DNA of 64,000 nt from Albitalea sp966211955 (GTDB taxonomy: Bacteria > Pseudomonadota > Gammaproteobacteria > Burkholderiales > Burkholderiaceae_C), in the NCBI GenBank assembly GCA_966211955.1, contig CBIHOF010000027.1, positions 1 to 64,000 on the forward strand, read 5' to 3'. Positions 1 through 7,408 of the stretch are shown piece after piece. Both the position numbers and the translations under genes were made by a program. How positions within the stretch are numbered: position 1 is the first letter of the stretch; every line of letters starts with the position of its first letter. The notes below the pieces were generated by a model that was given only the letters and a program-made list of their open reading frames with translations, did no database searches and was not told the DNA's origin.

Positions 1-40
1 CGAACAGCGCCAGCGCAGCAACAGCCACGGCCTTTCGCAT
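1..40 (-). CDS. Start of a secreted protein, cut by window edge
   Basis: Reading leftward from an ATG at position 40, the frame gives MRKAVAVAALALF and runs off the window. Two basic residues followed by an Ala/Leu-rich stretch are the beginning of a typical Sec signal peptide. The gene lies about 60 bases downstream of, and on the same strand as, the secreted hypothetical protein at 101-568, so the two may be co-transcribed. Nothing can be said about function from 13 residues. Confidence 0.6.
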   Translation of the reverse strand, partial: MRKAVAVAALALF

Positions 41-100
41 CAGATGCGCCGCCAGCAACAACCGATGCGCCGCCAGGCCTTCACGTTTCACACTTCCCGT

Positions 101-568
101 TCAAAGCTTGACCGGGCGCGACTGCAATTCCTTGTACCACTCGTCGGCCAGCACGAGGAAGAACGGCCTTTGTGCTTCTCGGTTCGCGAACTCATAGCCG
201 TAGTCGCGATGGTGTGCGGTGACGATGCCACCGACCGCGATCTCACCGCGCTGCACCGCCTCTTGCGGCAGCACGAGCACGAATTCGCGGTCGCCGGCGG
301 TGTTGTCGGCCAGCGCCTGCAGCTTCATGCGCACCATGCCGGGCTTGTCGGCCACTGTGGCCATGTCAATCACCTTGTAGTCACCATCCGCCGCGGTGGC
401 GGTGTTGGACGAGCTTGCGCTGGAGCGCTCGAAGGAGCCCGAGACGCTGCCGACCGACGTGGTGACGCTGTCCGAAGCAGACGAGGCAGCGGAGCTCGCG
501 GCCAGCGCCGGGCCGGTGAGGGAGACGAGAAGCGTGAGTGCCGCGAGGCGGCTGGCGAGGTGCGTCAT
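101..568 (-). CDS. Small secreted protein of unknown function
   Basis: The 155-residue product begins with a clear Sec signal peptide (residues 1-23, ending ALA) followed by a Ser/Ala-rich low-complexity linker (about 24-58). A compact C-terminal region (about 62-155) contains DYKVIDMATVADKPG and ends in PVKL. I see no enzyme motif or membrane segment and do not recognise a family. It is probably periplasmic. The downstream neighbour also starts with a signal peptide, suggesting a small envelope operon. The Ser-rich linker followed by a folded tail is typical of conserved hypothetical secreted proteins in Burkholderiales. Confidence 0.75.
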   Translation of the reverse strand: MTHLASRLAALTLLVSLTGPALAASSAASSASDSVTTSVGSVSGSFERSSASSSNTATAADGDYKVIDMATVADKPGMVRMKLQALADNTAGDREFVLVLPQEAVQRGEIAVGGIVTAHHRDYGYEFANREAQRPFFLVLADEWYKELQSRPVKL

Positions 569-838
569 GGCAGGTCCCGGTGACGGAAGGGCAAGAATGG
601 CCGGTCGATGGTATCGCCGATGCCGTGCTGCTCATGTGTGCGGAAGTTGGAACAAGATGCAAGCGTTGCGCGGATGTGGTGGCGTCAGCCACTGGCAGGT
701 CGCGCAATCGCGCCAGACCGATCATTTGCTAACCGTTCGCCGGGCAAAGTGCGCGAATCTCGCGCACTTTCAGAACACTTCAGCCACCCCCGGCGGCCCG
801 CTTCGGACAATCTGCCCGTTGCCACTCGAGCCACCGGT

Positions 839-1279
839 GTGAACGCCACTCCCACTTTCGCCATCGACTACAAGACTGCCGAGTTTGAGGTCATCGGTGG
901 GCATCCCATTCGACTTCGCCTGGGGCTGAACACCAGCGTCGCCATCTGGCTGGACGAACTCGATGCGCATGTCGCCTTCCTCATCATCCCGTCGGACATG
1001 CCCGCCACCATGCCCACGGCGCGCGCGTCGGGCGATGGCTTGCGCTGGCTGCAGGACATGCTGAAGAAGACCCGACTGCAATGGCTGCCGGTGAAGGCCT
1101 ACCCGTCGGACGGCGAAAGCGAATGCATGGGCGGCGTCTGCGTGTTCGACGTACCGTTCACGCTCGTCGATGAATGGCTCATGTGGCTCGACCAGGACGC
1201 CGCCGTGCAAGCCACGGGCTCGGGCTACGTCATGCTGCGCTCGCACCCGGCGATGCGCAGCATGCGCGACGTCGGCTGA
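839..1279 (+). CDS. Hypothetical cytoplasmic protein
   Basis: I chose a GTG start at 839 (VNATPTFAIDYKTAEFE), giving 146 residues; the frame is open much further upstream, but the upstream part is Arg/Pro/Cys-rich and unlike a protein. The product has a mixed alpha/beta look, two close Cys residues (SECMGGVCVFD, about residue 100) and no signal peptide or membrane segment. The coding direction is supported by ordinary amino-acid composition from the chosen start on. No clear Shine-Dalgarno sequence precedes the GTG, so the start is uncertain. I do not recognise the family. Confidence 0.55.
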   Translation: MNATPTFAIDYKTAEFEVIGGHPIRLRLGLNTSVAIWLDELDAHVAFLIIPSDMPATMPTARASGDGLRWLQDMLKKTRLQWLPVKAYPSDGESECMGGVCVFDVPFTLVDEWLMWLDQDAAVQATGSGYVMLRSHPAMRSMRDVG

Positions 1280-1310
1280 GCGTCGCCTGAGCTGGCTCTG
1301 AAGGCCCGTC

Positions 1311-1673
1311 TCAGCCGTGCGCCGGCGTCGGGCTCGCGGCGGGCGTGTCTTCAAGCGGCACGAACAGCCACAGCAGCAGGTACAGGAAGCCGCCGGTACC
1401 GCCGAACAGGAAAAGCAGCACGAAGATCAGCCGCCAGGCCCACGATGCGACGCCCGTGGTGCGCGCGATGCCGCCACACACGCCGCCGATCCAGCGGTCG
1501 ATCGCACTGCGCCGCAATGTGTTGACGGCATTGACGACCGGCGCATCGCTGCGCGGGTAGGCCGGGGCGGCCGAGTCGAGCAGGCGGCTCTTGGCGCGGC
1601 TGAATTCGTCGTCGGTCAGGACGCCGCGGGCGTGCAGGTCAGCCAGCTTGGACAGTTCTTCGCTCGTGCACAT
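1311..1673 (-). CDS. SHOCT-PspC domain membrane protein
   Basis: The 120-residue protein has an N-terminal SHOCT-type helical hairpin (about residues 3-33: EELSKLADLHARGVLTDDEF), a short linker, then a PspC domain (about 53-112). The PspC part shows the hallmark RWIGGVCGGIARTTGV followed by a long hydrophobic segment containing FLYLLLWLFVPLE. PspC-domain proteins are inner-membrane proteins linked to the phage-shock/envelope-stress response. SHOCT domains are usually oligomerisation or targeting modules. No pspA, pspB or pspF homologue is next to it, so this is a stand-alone copy and its partner is unknown. Confidence 0.85.
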   Translation of the reverse strand: MCTSEELSKLADLHARGVLTDDEFSRAKSRLLDSAAPAYPRSDAPVVNAVNTLRRSAIDRWIGGVCGGIARTTGVASWAWRLIFVLLFLFGGTGGFLYLLLWLFVPLEDTPAASPTPAHG

Positions 1674-2045
1674 TCATGGGCTCCGGTGGGTGGTGAATGT
1701 GTCCAGATTAGCCCCTCCGCAGCGCAATGCCACCGTCTTGCGACAGGGTGCAAAAGAGGGCGTCCGAGGCGCATGCCGGGGCGGCCAGAAAGTGGCCGCA
1801 ACGACCCTTGCGCCAGCTGATTTGGCGATGGGGTGTACCATGGCCCCCGCTGTCCGACACAGCTCCCCGCCGGCCTTGCGTGGTGTCCCGCACCTCAGGC
1901 CCCCTCCCATACACCCCGCCTCTGTCGCCAAGGCGCTGCCGCTCGGTGCGGCTCCACGGCCACAGTCCCGAATCACCGAATTGACGCATGCGACACGGCA
2001 CCGGCCAAGTCGCAATCCGGCCCGTGCGTGCCACCAGGAGCTTGA
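1674..2045. other. Intergenic leader upstream of infA, no gene seen
   Basis: About 370 bases between the PspC gene (leftward) and infA (rightward). Frames crossing it are Arg/Pro/His-rich and not protein-like. An AGGAG ribosome-binding site lies about 8 bases before the infA ATG. I see no convincing -35/-10 pair, tRNA or strong hairpin; it presumably carries the divergent promoters and a long infA leader. Confidence 0.5.
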
Positions 2046-2300
2046 ATGGCCAAGGAAGAACTCATCGAAATGCAAGGTGTCGTGGACGAAGTGCTCCCCG
2101 ACTCACGATTCCGCGTCAAGCTGGACAACGGCCACATCCTCGTGGCCTACACCTCCGGCCGCATGCGCAAGCACCACATCCGCATCCTCGCCGGCGACAA
2201 CGTGTCGCTGGAGATGTCGCCCTATGACCTGAGCAAGGGCCGCATCACGTTCCGCCACCTCGAACGCCGTGGTCCGGCGCCGGTGGCGCGCCGCTTCTGA
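2046..2300 (+). CDS. infA: Translation initiation factor IF-1
   Basis: The 84-residue product is a single S1/OB-fold domain: MAKEELIEMQGVVDEVLPDSRF..GHILVAYTSGRMRKHHIRILAGDNVSLEMSPYDLSKGRITFR. IF-1 binds the ribosomal A site during 30S initiation. It is about 12 residues longer than the usual 72-residue IF-1 because of a tail ending GPAPVARRF. A longer second IF-1 is common in Burkholderiales, so a second copy elsewhere (for example in the ribosomal protein cluster) is likely but cannot be seen here. The start follows a strong AGGAG at 2036-2040. The protease gene starts 31 bases downstream and may be co-transcribed. Confidence 0.95.
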   Translation: MAKEELIEMQGVVDEVLPDSRFRVKLDNGHILVAYTSGRMRKHHIRILAGDNVSLEMSPYDLSKGRITFRHLERRGPAPVARRF

Positions 2301-2330
2301 GCGAACGACGTGGTGAGCGAAGGCGCTGCA

Positions 2331-3056
2331 ATGGTTGAGCAAATCCTCCTGACCAGCGCCCGCGTGAGCACTTTTGACGGCCCGCGCGCGCTCACCAATG
2401 CAAGCGGCTTCTTCTTCGAGCGCGAGGGCCGCCTGTACCTCGTGACGAGCCGGCACGTGCTGCTGGACGAAGCCAGCGCACACACCCCCGACCGCATCGA
2501 GATCGAACTGCACACCGATGCGGTCAATCTCACCAAGTCGTCCGGCCTGTCGGTGCTGCTGTACCGTGACGGCCGCGCCATCTGGCACCAGGCCCAGGAC
2601 AGTGGCGGCGAAATCGACGTCGCCGTCGTCGAGCTGGAGCGTGCCGCGCTTCCGCCCAACACCCAGCTGCGCGCCTTCACGCCCGAGCATTTGCTCGATT
2701 CGCTGGACGACGTGCACATCGGCAGCGCGCTGACCATCCTCGGCTTTCCGCTGTCTTTCCACGACACCGTGCACCACCTGCCCATCGCGCGGCAAGCCAC
2801 GCTTGCGTCGTCGCTGGGGCTGCGCTTCCAGGGGCAGGGCTACTTCCTCACCGATGCACGCATGCACCGCGGCGCAAGTGGTGCGCCCGTGCTGCTGTAC
2901 ACGCCGCGTCCTCGCAGCGAGCCGCTGCCGTGGAAGCTCGTGGGCGTGCATTCAGCCCGCATGGACATGGGCACGCGCGACCTCGTGCAGGACGAGGCCC
3001 TCGGGCTCAACATGGCCTGGTACGCGGACATCTTGCTGACGCTGACCGAGGCCTGA
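2331..3056 (+). CDS. Trypsin-like serine protease domain protein
   Basis: From the ATG at 2331 (MVEQILLTSARVST) the product is 241 residues. A possible GTG start at 2310 would add seven residues. The fold is chymotrypsin-like, with an apparent triad His42 (VTSRHVLL), Asp96 (EIDVAVVEL) and Ser183 (HRGASGAPVLL). There is no signal peptide, so it may be cytoplasmic, unlike DegP/DegQ; no PDZ domain follows. Such stand-alone trypsin-2-type proteins are common and poorly characterised; some are inactive scaffolds, but here all three catalytic positions look intact. It follows infA closely on the same strand. Confidence 0.75.
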   Translation: MVEQILLTSARVSTFDGPRALTNASGFFFEREGRLYLVTSRHVLLDEASAHTPDRIEIELHTDAVNLTKSSGLSVLLYRDGRAIWHQAQDSGGEIDVAVVELERAALPPNTQLRAFTPEHLLDSLDDVHIGSALTILGFPLSFHDTVHHLPIARQATLASSLGLRFQGQGYFLTDARMHRGASGAPVLLYTPRPRSEPLPWKLVGVHSARMDMGTRDLVQDEALGLNMAWYADILLTLTEA

Positions 3057-3104
3057 GGGCCCCGGCCGCACGCATTCGTTGCATTCGCAGGCGGGAGGCG
3101 ATCC

Positions 3105-3473
3105 TCAAGTGACCGTCTGATTGTTCAGCACCCACATCGCCGCCACCGCGAGCGCGAGGATCGCGATGGTGGCACTGAGCCCCACACCGACGGCCTTGGC
3201 GCGGACGCCCTTCATCTCGACGCCGACCTCGCTCTTGCCCAGGATCGCCGCAAGCCGGTTGCTCTTGTCGGCAGACTTGTTGGCAACCACGTCGATGACG
3301 GTCATCCAGATCTTGTAGACCACCCACAGCGCACCGATGAAGGTGGCGAAGAGGGCGCAAACGATCAAGGCGATGATCCAGCTCGGGCCGGCCCCTCCCG
3401 GCTGAGGCGGCGGGCCGAGCGAGTGCATGCCGCCCGCCAACGCATTGGCGAATGTGGTCCAAAGAGATCCCAT
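3105..3473 (-). CDS. Small inner-membrane protein of unknown function
   Basis: The 122-residue protein has two predicted membrane segments (about residues 32-54, WIIALIVCALFATFIGALWVV, and 97-117). They are separated by a charged loop rich in Lys, Ala and Val (VANKSADKSNRLAAILGKSEVG). A short Gly/Pro-rich N-terminus precedes the first segment. I do not recognise a family. It is transcribed opposite to both neighbours and stands alone. Confidence 0.65.
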   Translation of the reverse strand: MGSLWTTFANALAGGMHSLGPPPQPGGAGPSWIIALIVCALFATFIGALWVVYKIWMTVIDVVANKSADKSNRLAAILGKSEVGVEMKGVRAKAVGVGLSATIAILALAVAAMWVLNNQTVT

Positions 3474-3755
3474 GGCGAGCCCTCCAACAGGAGTACGACG
3501 GCGGCACGCACGCCCGTCGACGCAACGCGCTCATTGAACGCCGATCGACGGCCACTGACATCCACAGTTGAGCGGAGACCCTGCCCGCGGCCAACAGCAG
3601 TCGAGCAGGACTTGCCCATGAGAAGGGCGCGTCCTACAGCGACTTCGGACATCGCGCGCAGCGGAAGTTGCTTGCGACTGACCCTCGGCTCCGCGGTCAT
3701 CACCCATAGTCAATCAGCAGCGGCCTCCGGTCGCGCGCATGTACAGGAGTCCGCC

Positions 3756-4340
3756 ATGAATTCGACCGATCCCACCACCATGAACCTGCTTGCCATCCTG
3801 ATCCTCGTGCTGGTCGCGGTGATCGGGTTCGTCATCTACCAGCGCACGAAATCGCGCAAGCTGCAGGAGCACTTCGGCGACGAATACCACCACGCAGTGG
3901 ACGCGCTGGGCAACCGCTCGAAGGCGGAGCGCGAGCTGGAGGAGCGCCGCAAACGCGTCGAGAAGCTCAACATCGTCCCGCTCGCGCCGGACGAGGCCGC
4001 GCGCTTCGGCCAGGCCTGGCGTCATCTGCAGAGCCAGTTCATCGACAACCCCAAGGGAGTGCTCGCCGACGCCGACCGCCTCGTGCGCGAGCTGATGCTC
4101 AAGCGCGGCTACCCGATGGGCGACTTCGAACGCCGCGCAGCGGACGTCTCGGTCGACCATCCCCAGGTCGTCGACCACTACCGCGCCGCGCAAGCCGTGG
4201 CGCTGAAAGACCGCAATGGCCAAGCCGACACGGAAGACCTGCGCAAGGCGGTGATCCACTACCGCGCGCTGTTCGAGGAACTGCTGGAGGTGGCGCCGAC
4301 GCAGCCGATCACCGGCACGCACGCCGCGGCGCGCAGCTGA
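3756..4340 (+). CDS. Membrane-anchored coiled-coil protein
   Basis: The ATG at 3756 follows an AGGAG sequence about 7 bases upstream, which decides the start (the frame is open much further upstream without protein character). The 194-residue product has one N-terminal transmembrane helix (about residues 10-28). A charged, probably coiled region follows (NRSKAERELEERRKRVEKLN, about 49-68), then a soluble helical domain with MLKRGYPMGDFERRAADVSVDHP. The arrangement predicts an inner-membrane anchor with a cytoplasmic domain. This matches a conserved hypothetical family found next to small stress genes in many Proteobacteria, but I cannot assign a function. Confidence 0.7.
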   Translation: MNSTDPTTMNLLAILILVLVAVIGFVIYQRTKSRKLQEHFGDEYHHAVDALGNRSKAERELEERRKRVEKLNIVPLAPDEAARFGQAWRHLQSQFIDNPKGVLADADRLVRELMLKRGYPMGDFERRAADVSVDHPQVVDHYRAAQAVALKDRNGQADTEDLRKAVIHYRALFEELLEVAPTQPITGTHAAARS

Positions 4341-4451
4341 GCGAGTCGTGCAGTGCGGCAACCCCGGCCGGCGGCAGGGGTGTTCGGTGCGTCTGGCGGA
4401 TAAGATTCCCGCCGGCTGATTCGCCGGGCAACCGAACACCAACGCACCGCC

Positions 4452-4952
4452 ATGTCCCTCCAAACACTCAAGTCACTGTTCGGCTACAAGGCCTGGGCCA
4501 ATTCGGAGCTGTTCGCGCTCCTGGCAAGCTTGCCGCCGGAACACACCGAGCCGATCCACACCTGCATCCGCACCCTCAACCACATCTACGTGGTCGACAG
4601 GCTCTTCCGCGCTCGACTCGCCGGCGAGCCAGCCCCCTTCGAGGCGACCAACACCAAGGAAACGCCTTCGCTTGCGCAACTGCGAGGCGACGTCGAGGCG
4701 ACCGATGCCTGGTACCTGAACCACGTGCGTGAACTGTCCGAACCCGCGCTGGCGCAGGTGCTCGATTTCACGTTCGCGGACGGCGACAAGGGCCGCATGT
4801 CGCGCGAAGAAATTCTTCTGCATGTGGTCACGCACGGTGGTTACCACCGAGGCAATGTCGGCCAGGTGCTCAAGTCCATTTCTGTGGCGCCGCCGCGCGA
4901 TCTGTACACGAAGTTCCTGCACCAGTCGGAACCCGCACGAAGGCAGGCCTGA
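4452..4952 (+). CDS. DinB-fold putative metal-dependent hydrolase/transferase
   Basis: The 166-residue product has the DinB/YfiT four-helix signature. It begins LFGYKAWANSELFALL and carries a metal-binding His set: His44 (TLNHIYVVD), His128 and His132 (HVVTHGGYHRGNVGQVL). DinB-family proteins bind one divalent metal and include thiol-S-transferases and detoxification enzymes; the substrate cannot be deduced here. It lies just before the TetR gene on the same strand, with 34 bases between, but the TetR gene appears to have its own operator. Confidence 0.85.
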   Translation: MSLQTLKSLFGYKAWANSELFALLASLPPEHTEPIHTCIRTLNHIYVVDRLFRARLAGEPAPFEATNTKETPSLAQLRGDVEATDAWYLNHVRELSEPALAQVLDFTFADGDKGRMSREEILLHVVTHGGYHRGNVGQVLKSISVAPPRDLYTKFLHQSEPARRQA

Positions 4953-4984
4953 AAGACATCACGGCCTGGTGCTCGTGAACTGAA

Positions 4985-5006
4985 GTATGATGAGCATCAT
5001 GCGAGA
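4985..5006 (+). promoter_or_regulatory. Candidate TetR operator, copy 1
   Basis: The sequence has the form GTATGA-N4-CATCATGCGA and contains an inverted repeat ATGATG-AG-CATCAT. It spans the first codons of the TetR gene if translation starts at 4987. A second copy with the same 16 fixed positions lies at 5632-5653, upstream of the oxidoreductase. A repressor binding its own start region and the neighbouring promoter is the usual TetR arrangement. Confidence 0.55.
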
Positions 5007-5592
5007 TGCAAAAACCAATGCCCGGAGCGCCGCCAAGGAGGCCTCGCACGAACGCATCGTGTCGGCGGCGGCGCGAGCAATCCGCCGCAGTGGTTACGAC
5101 GGAACTGGCGTCGCGGACATCATGAAGGAGGCGGGCTTGACCCATGGCGCCTTCTATTCCCACTTCGAGTCCCGCGAGGCGATGCTGGCAGAAGCTGCCC
5201 AGCAGGCGTGCGCTGAAGCCGCCACCGCGGCGGCCGATCTTGTCGCGAGCGTTCCTGCCGGCAAGGCGCTGGAAGCCATGCTTCGCGCCTACCTCTCCAA
5301 CGAGCACTGCGAGCAGATCGAGCAGGGCTGCCCCCTCGCCGCACTGGGTTCTGAAACACCGCGCCAGGTGCCGGAAGTGCGGCGGGTCGCCACGCGCCAC
5401 ATCAAGTCGATGATCGACCTCGTGGCCCGCCAATCGCCTCGCTGGGGAGAGCCGGGCGCGCACGAACAGGCACTCGTGACGATCGCCACCATGGTGGGGG
5501 CCTTGGTGCTTGCTCGCACCGTGGACGAACCCGCCTTGTCGGGCAAGTTGCGTAACGCTGCGCTGAAGAGCCTGCTCTCCGCCCGACCCTGA
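4987..5592 (+). CDS. TetR family transcriptional regulator
   Basis: The 201-residue product has an N-terminal helix-turn-helix (about residues 22-68) with the family signature GLTHGAFYSHFESREAMLA. A C-terminal ligand-binding domain (about 80-201) contains a Cys pair region (NEHCEQIEQGCPLAALGSE). Three in-frame ATGs occur at 4987, 4990 and 4999. Because the candidate operator covers 4985-5006, the third (MRDAKTNARS) may be the real start. The oxidoreductase at 5862 carries a second copy of the operator, so it is the likely target. TetR proteins of this type with a CxxxxxxC/PLAALG motif often regulate adjacent NADPH-dependent oxidoreductases. Confidence 0.9.
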   Translation: MMSIMRDAKTNARSAAKEASHERIVSAAARAIRRSGYDGTGVADIMKEAGLTHGAFYSHFESREAMLAEAAQQACAEAATAAADLVASVPAGKALEAMLRAYLSNEHCEQIEQGCPLAALGSETPRQVPEVRRVATRHIKSMIDLVARQSPRWGEPGAHEQALVTIATMVGALVLARTVDEPALSGKLRNAALKSLLSARP

Positions 5593-5631
5593 ACCTTGTG
5601 AATGAACGCTCGTCCATGCGCTCGCCTTTAC

Positions 5632-5653
5632 GTATGACAATCATCATGCGAAA
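5632..5653 (+). promoter_or_regulatory. Candidate TetR operator, copy 2
   Basis: GTATGA-N4-CATCATGCGA again, matching the copy at 4985-5006 at 18 of 22 positions. It contains ATGA-CAA-TCAT as an inverted repeat. It lies between the TetR gene and the oxidoreductase gene, placed to control the latter. Confidence 0.55.
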
Positions 5654-5695
5654 TTGATCAGGAGTCCGATTCCCCCACGCTGACGGAGAAACGTC

Positions 5696-5788
5696 ATGAA
5701 CATGAAAAGCAAGGTGGCCCTCGACATGGGTTGCGGCGGCGGTGCAGACGGTGATGCACAAGGAAGGCCGCATCGGCTGCAGCCATAG
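5696..5788 (+). other. Possible 30-codon small ORF or leader
   Basis: An ATG at 5696 is preceded by GGAG at a good distance and opens a 30-codon frame (MNMKSKVALDMGCGGG...) before a TAG. It sits between the TetR operator copy and the oxidoreductase. It may be a leader peptide, a remnant of a lost gene, or chance; the sequence resembles no family I know. The remaining bases up to 5861 hold nothing else I can identify. Confidence 0.2.
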
Positions 5789-5861
5789 GCAGCGCGGCGC
5801 CCAGCTCCCAAGCGTCACAGCAACAGGCGGCTTCTGAGCGCGCCGCAGACCAGGAAGACCC

Positions 5862-6863
5862 ATGAAAGCATTTGTCCTCGATCGCTACGGCAAGCGCCGT
5901 GCGCTGCAGCTGGCTGAGAGGCCGATCCCGGAACTTCGCGATGACGAGGTGCTCGTCCAGGTCCATGCCGCCGGTGTGAACCTGCTGGACTCGAAGATCA
6001 GGGATGGCGAGTTCAAGCTCATCCTGCCCTATCGCATGCCGCTCGTGCTCGGACATGACGTGGCGGGCATCGTCGAGAAAGTCGGGCCGCGCGTGCGCTT
6101 GTTCAAGCCGGGCGACGAGGTCTATGCCAGGCCCGATGACTTCCGGATCGGGACCTTCGCCGAGTACATCGCGGTCAAGGAAGAGTCCCTCGCCCACAAG
6201 CCCAAGGCGCTCACCATGGAAGAGGCCGCCTCCCTTCCCCTGGTGGGCCTGACGGCGTGGCAGGCGCTGATCGAAACGGCGAACCTGAAGAAGGGGCAGA
6301 AGGTCTTCATCCAGGCAGGCTCCGGCGGCGTCGGCACGTTCGCCATCCAGCTGGCCAAGCATGTGGGCGCCACGGTGGCCACCACCACGAGCAGCGCCAA
6401 CATCGACCTGGTGAAGGGCCTCGGGGCGGACGTCGTCATCGACTACAGGAAGGACGACTTCGAGCGGGCGCTGCAGAACTACGACGTGGTGCTGCACAGC
6501 CAGGATGCGGCAGCGCTTGCGAAATCGCTGCGCGTATTGAAACCCGGCGGAACACTCATCTCCATCTCCGGTCCGCCCGACCCGTCGTTCGCCGAGCGGA
6601 TCGGGGCGCCCGGGTTCGTGAAGCTCATCGTTCGCCTGCTGAGTTCAGGCGTCAGAAAGAGGGCAGCCCGCCTTGACGTGAAGTACTCGTTCCTCTTCAT
6701 GCGAGCCAGCGGACCCCAGCTGCGGGAGATCACCTCGCTTGTGGATGCAGGTGCCATCCGCCCGGTCATTGACCGTGTCTTTGCGTTCGAAGCGACGAAC
6801 GAAGCCCTGGCCCATGTTGAGAGCGGGCGCGCGAAGGGCAAGGTCGTCGTCAAGGTGAGATGA
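5862..6863 (+). CDS. NADP-dependent MDR oxidoreductase (quinone oxidoreductase type)
   Basis: The 333-residue product is a medium-chain dehydrogenase/reductase. It has an N-terminal GroES-like domain with LVLGHDVAGIVEKVG (residues 61-75). A Rossmann domain follows with the nucleotide loop AGSGGVGTFAIQLAKH (152-167), and a C-terminal tail is typical of zeta-crystallin/QOR and enoyl reductases. The structural-zinc Cys cluster of alcohol dehydrogenases is absent, so it is a zinc-independent enzyme, probably reducing quinones or alpha,beta-unsaturated carbonyls with NADPH. The upstream TetR gene and shared operator suggest induction by an electrophile or xenobiotic. The substrate is not determinable. 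Confidence 0.88.
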   Translation: MKAFVLDRYGKRRALQLAERPIPELRDDEVLVQVHAAGVNLLDSKIRDGEFKLILPYRMPLVLGHDVAGIVEKVGPRVRLFKPGDEVYARPDDFRIGTFAEYIAVKEESLAHKPKALTMEEAASLPLVGLTAWQALIETANLKKGQKVFIQAGSGGVGTFAIQLAKHVGATVATTTSSANIDLVKGLGADVVIDYRKDDFERALQNYDVVLHSQDAAALAKSLRVLKPGGTLISISGPPDPSFAERIGAPGFVKLIVRLLSSGVRKRAARLDVKYSFLFMRASGPQLREITSLVDAGAIRPVIDRVFAFEATNEALAHVESGRAKGKVVVKVR

Positions 6864-6942
6864 GACGCTGGCCGTCCACGTCGCGAACGTGGCCCAGTCG
6901 AGTTCACCGGAGCGAAGCACGTGGGGCGCGCGGTGTCTTCGG

Positions 6943-6948
6943 TACAAT
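6943..6948 (+). promoter_or_regulatory. Possible -10 box for the split tRNA
   Basis: TACAAT lies about 98 bases upstream of the tRNA. No good -35 sequence is found 16-18 bases before it. The leader between here and 7045 holds no other gene I can support. Confidence 0.25.
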
Positions 6949-7045
6949 GCCCGCGGCGTCTTGGGTGGAGCGATTGGTTGAATGCATGGCCGTCGTACTC
7001 TCCTTGGCGTCATCGACCCTCGCAGGTCGGCAGGAGCATGAGATT

Positions 7046-7340
7046 GCCGGGTTAGCTCAGTTGGTAGAGCACCCGCCTTGGACAAGAACGTACGAGTGCC
7101 CCTCTGGAAACGGAGGGAGTAGAACCCCTCAAATTCGGGGAAAGCTAAGGTCCAGCTCCGGCTGGATACGCCAATCCCGAGCCAAGCCCATTTTGGGAAG
7201 GTGTAGAGACTAGACGGGGGGAGCCTAAGGCGCGTGCGCTACGGCTAAGGGATAGTCCAGACCACGAACGTCAAGGCGGCGAAAGCCGAAGTGGTAAGGT
7301 AAGCGGAAGGTCGTCAGTTCGACTCTGACACCCGGCACCA
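7046..7340 (+). tRNA. tRNA-Thr(UGU), interrupted by a group I intron
   Basis: Exon 1 (7046-7079) carries acceptor strand GCCGGGT, the D arm (GCTC..GAGC) and the 5' half of the anticodon arm, ending CTT. Exon 2 (7299-7340) starts GTAAGCGG, then has the TTCGACT T-loop, ACCCGGC acceptor strand and encoded CCA. Joined, they give a 76-nt cloverleaf with anticodon loop CUUGUAA, i.e. anticodon UGU (Thr). All stems pair except C27/A43 at the base of the anticodon stem. The intron interrupts the anticodon between U34 and G35. The encoded CCA and intact T and D arms argue that it is a functional gene. Confidence 0.95.
7080..7298 (+). ncRNA. Group I self-splicing intron, IC3 type
   Basis: A 219-nt intron with no endonuclease gene. 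Conserved core strings are visible: CAAATTCGGGGAAAGCTAAG (7130-7149), CCCGAGCCAAGC (about 7176-7187), GAAGGTGTAGAGACTAGACG (about 7197-7216) and GGATAGTCCAGA (about 7250-7261), closely resembling the Azoarcus tRNA-Ile intron. P2 (7100-7117) and the P9 hairpin (7277-7288) both end in GAAA tetraloops. The internal guide UACGAG (7091-7096) pairs with the joined exons CUU/GUA: GAG with CUU (leaving the required U-G wobble at the 5' splice site, P1) and UAC with GUA (P10). The intron ends in G. This fixes the splice sites. Confidence 0.95.
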
Positions 7341-7374
7341 CGATCTCATGGCAAGCCCCATCATTGGAATCGAT

Positions 7375-7403
7375 GCCCGGCCGCACCGCAGCGCGGCCGG
7401 GGC
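7375..7403. terminator. GC-rich hairpin between tRNA and receptor gene
   Basis: A 9-bp perfect stem CCCGGCCGC/GCGGCCGGG (7376-7384 with 7393-7401) and an 8-base loop lie just after the stop codon of the leftward receptor gene and about 35 bases after the tRNA. There is no clear U-run on either strand, so it may be a weak or bidirectional terminator or a processing barrier. Confidence 0.5.
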
Positions 7404-7408
7404 GCGAC

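Noticed and set aside
44..583. Plus-strand frame of 179 codons
   Set aside because: Arg/His-rich shadow of the secreted protein on the minus strand, which has a proper signal peptide.
6860..7213. Open frame of 117 codons covering the 5' part of the split tRNA
   Set aside because: It runs through the tRNA exon and intron core; no protein features. The intron carries no homing endonuclease.
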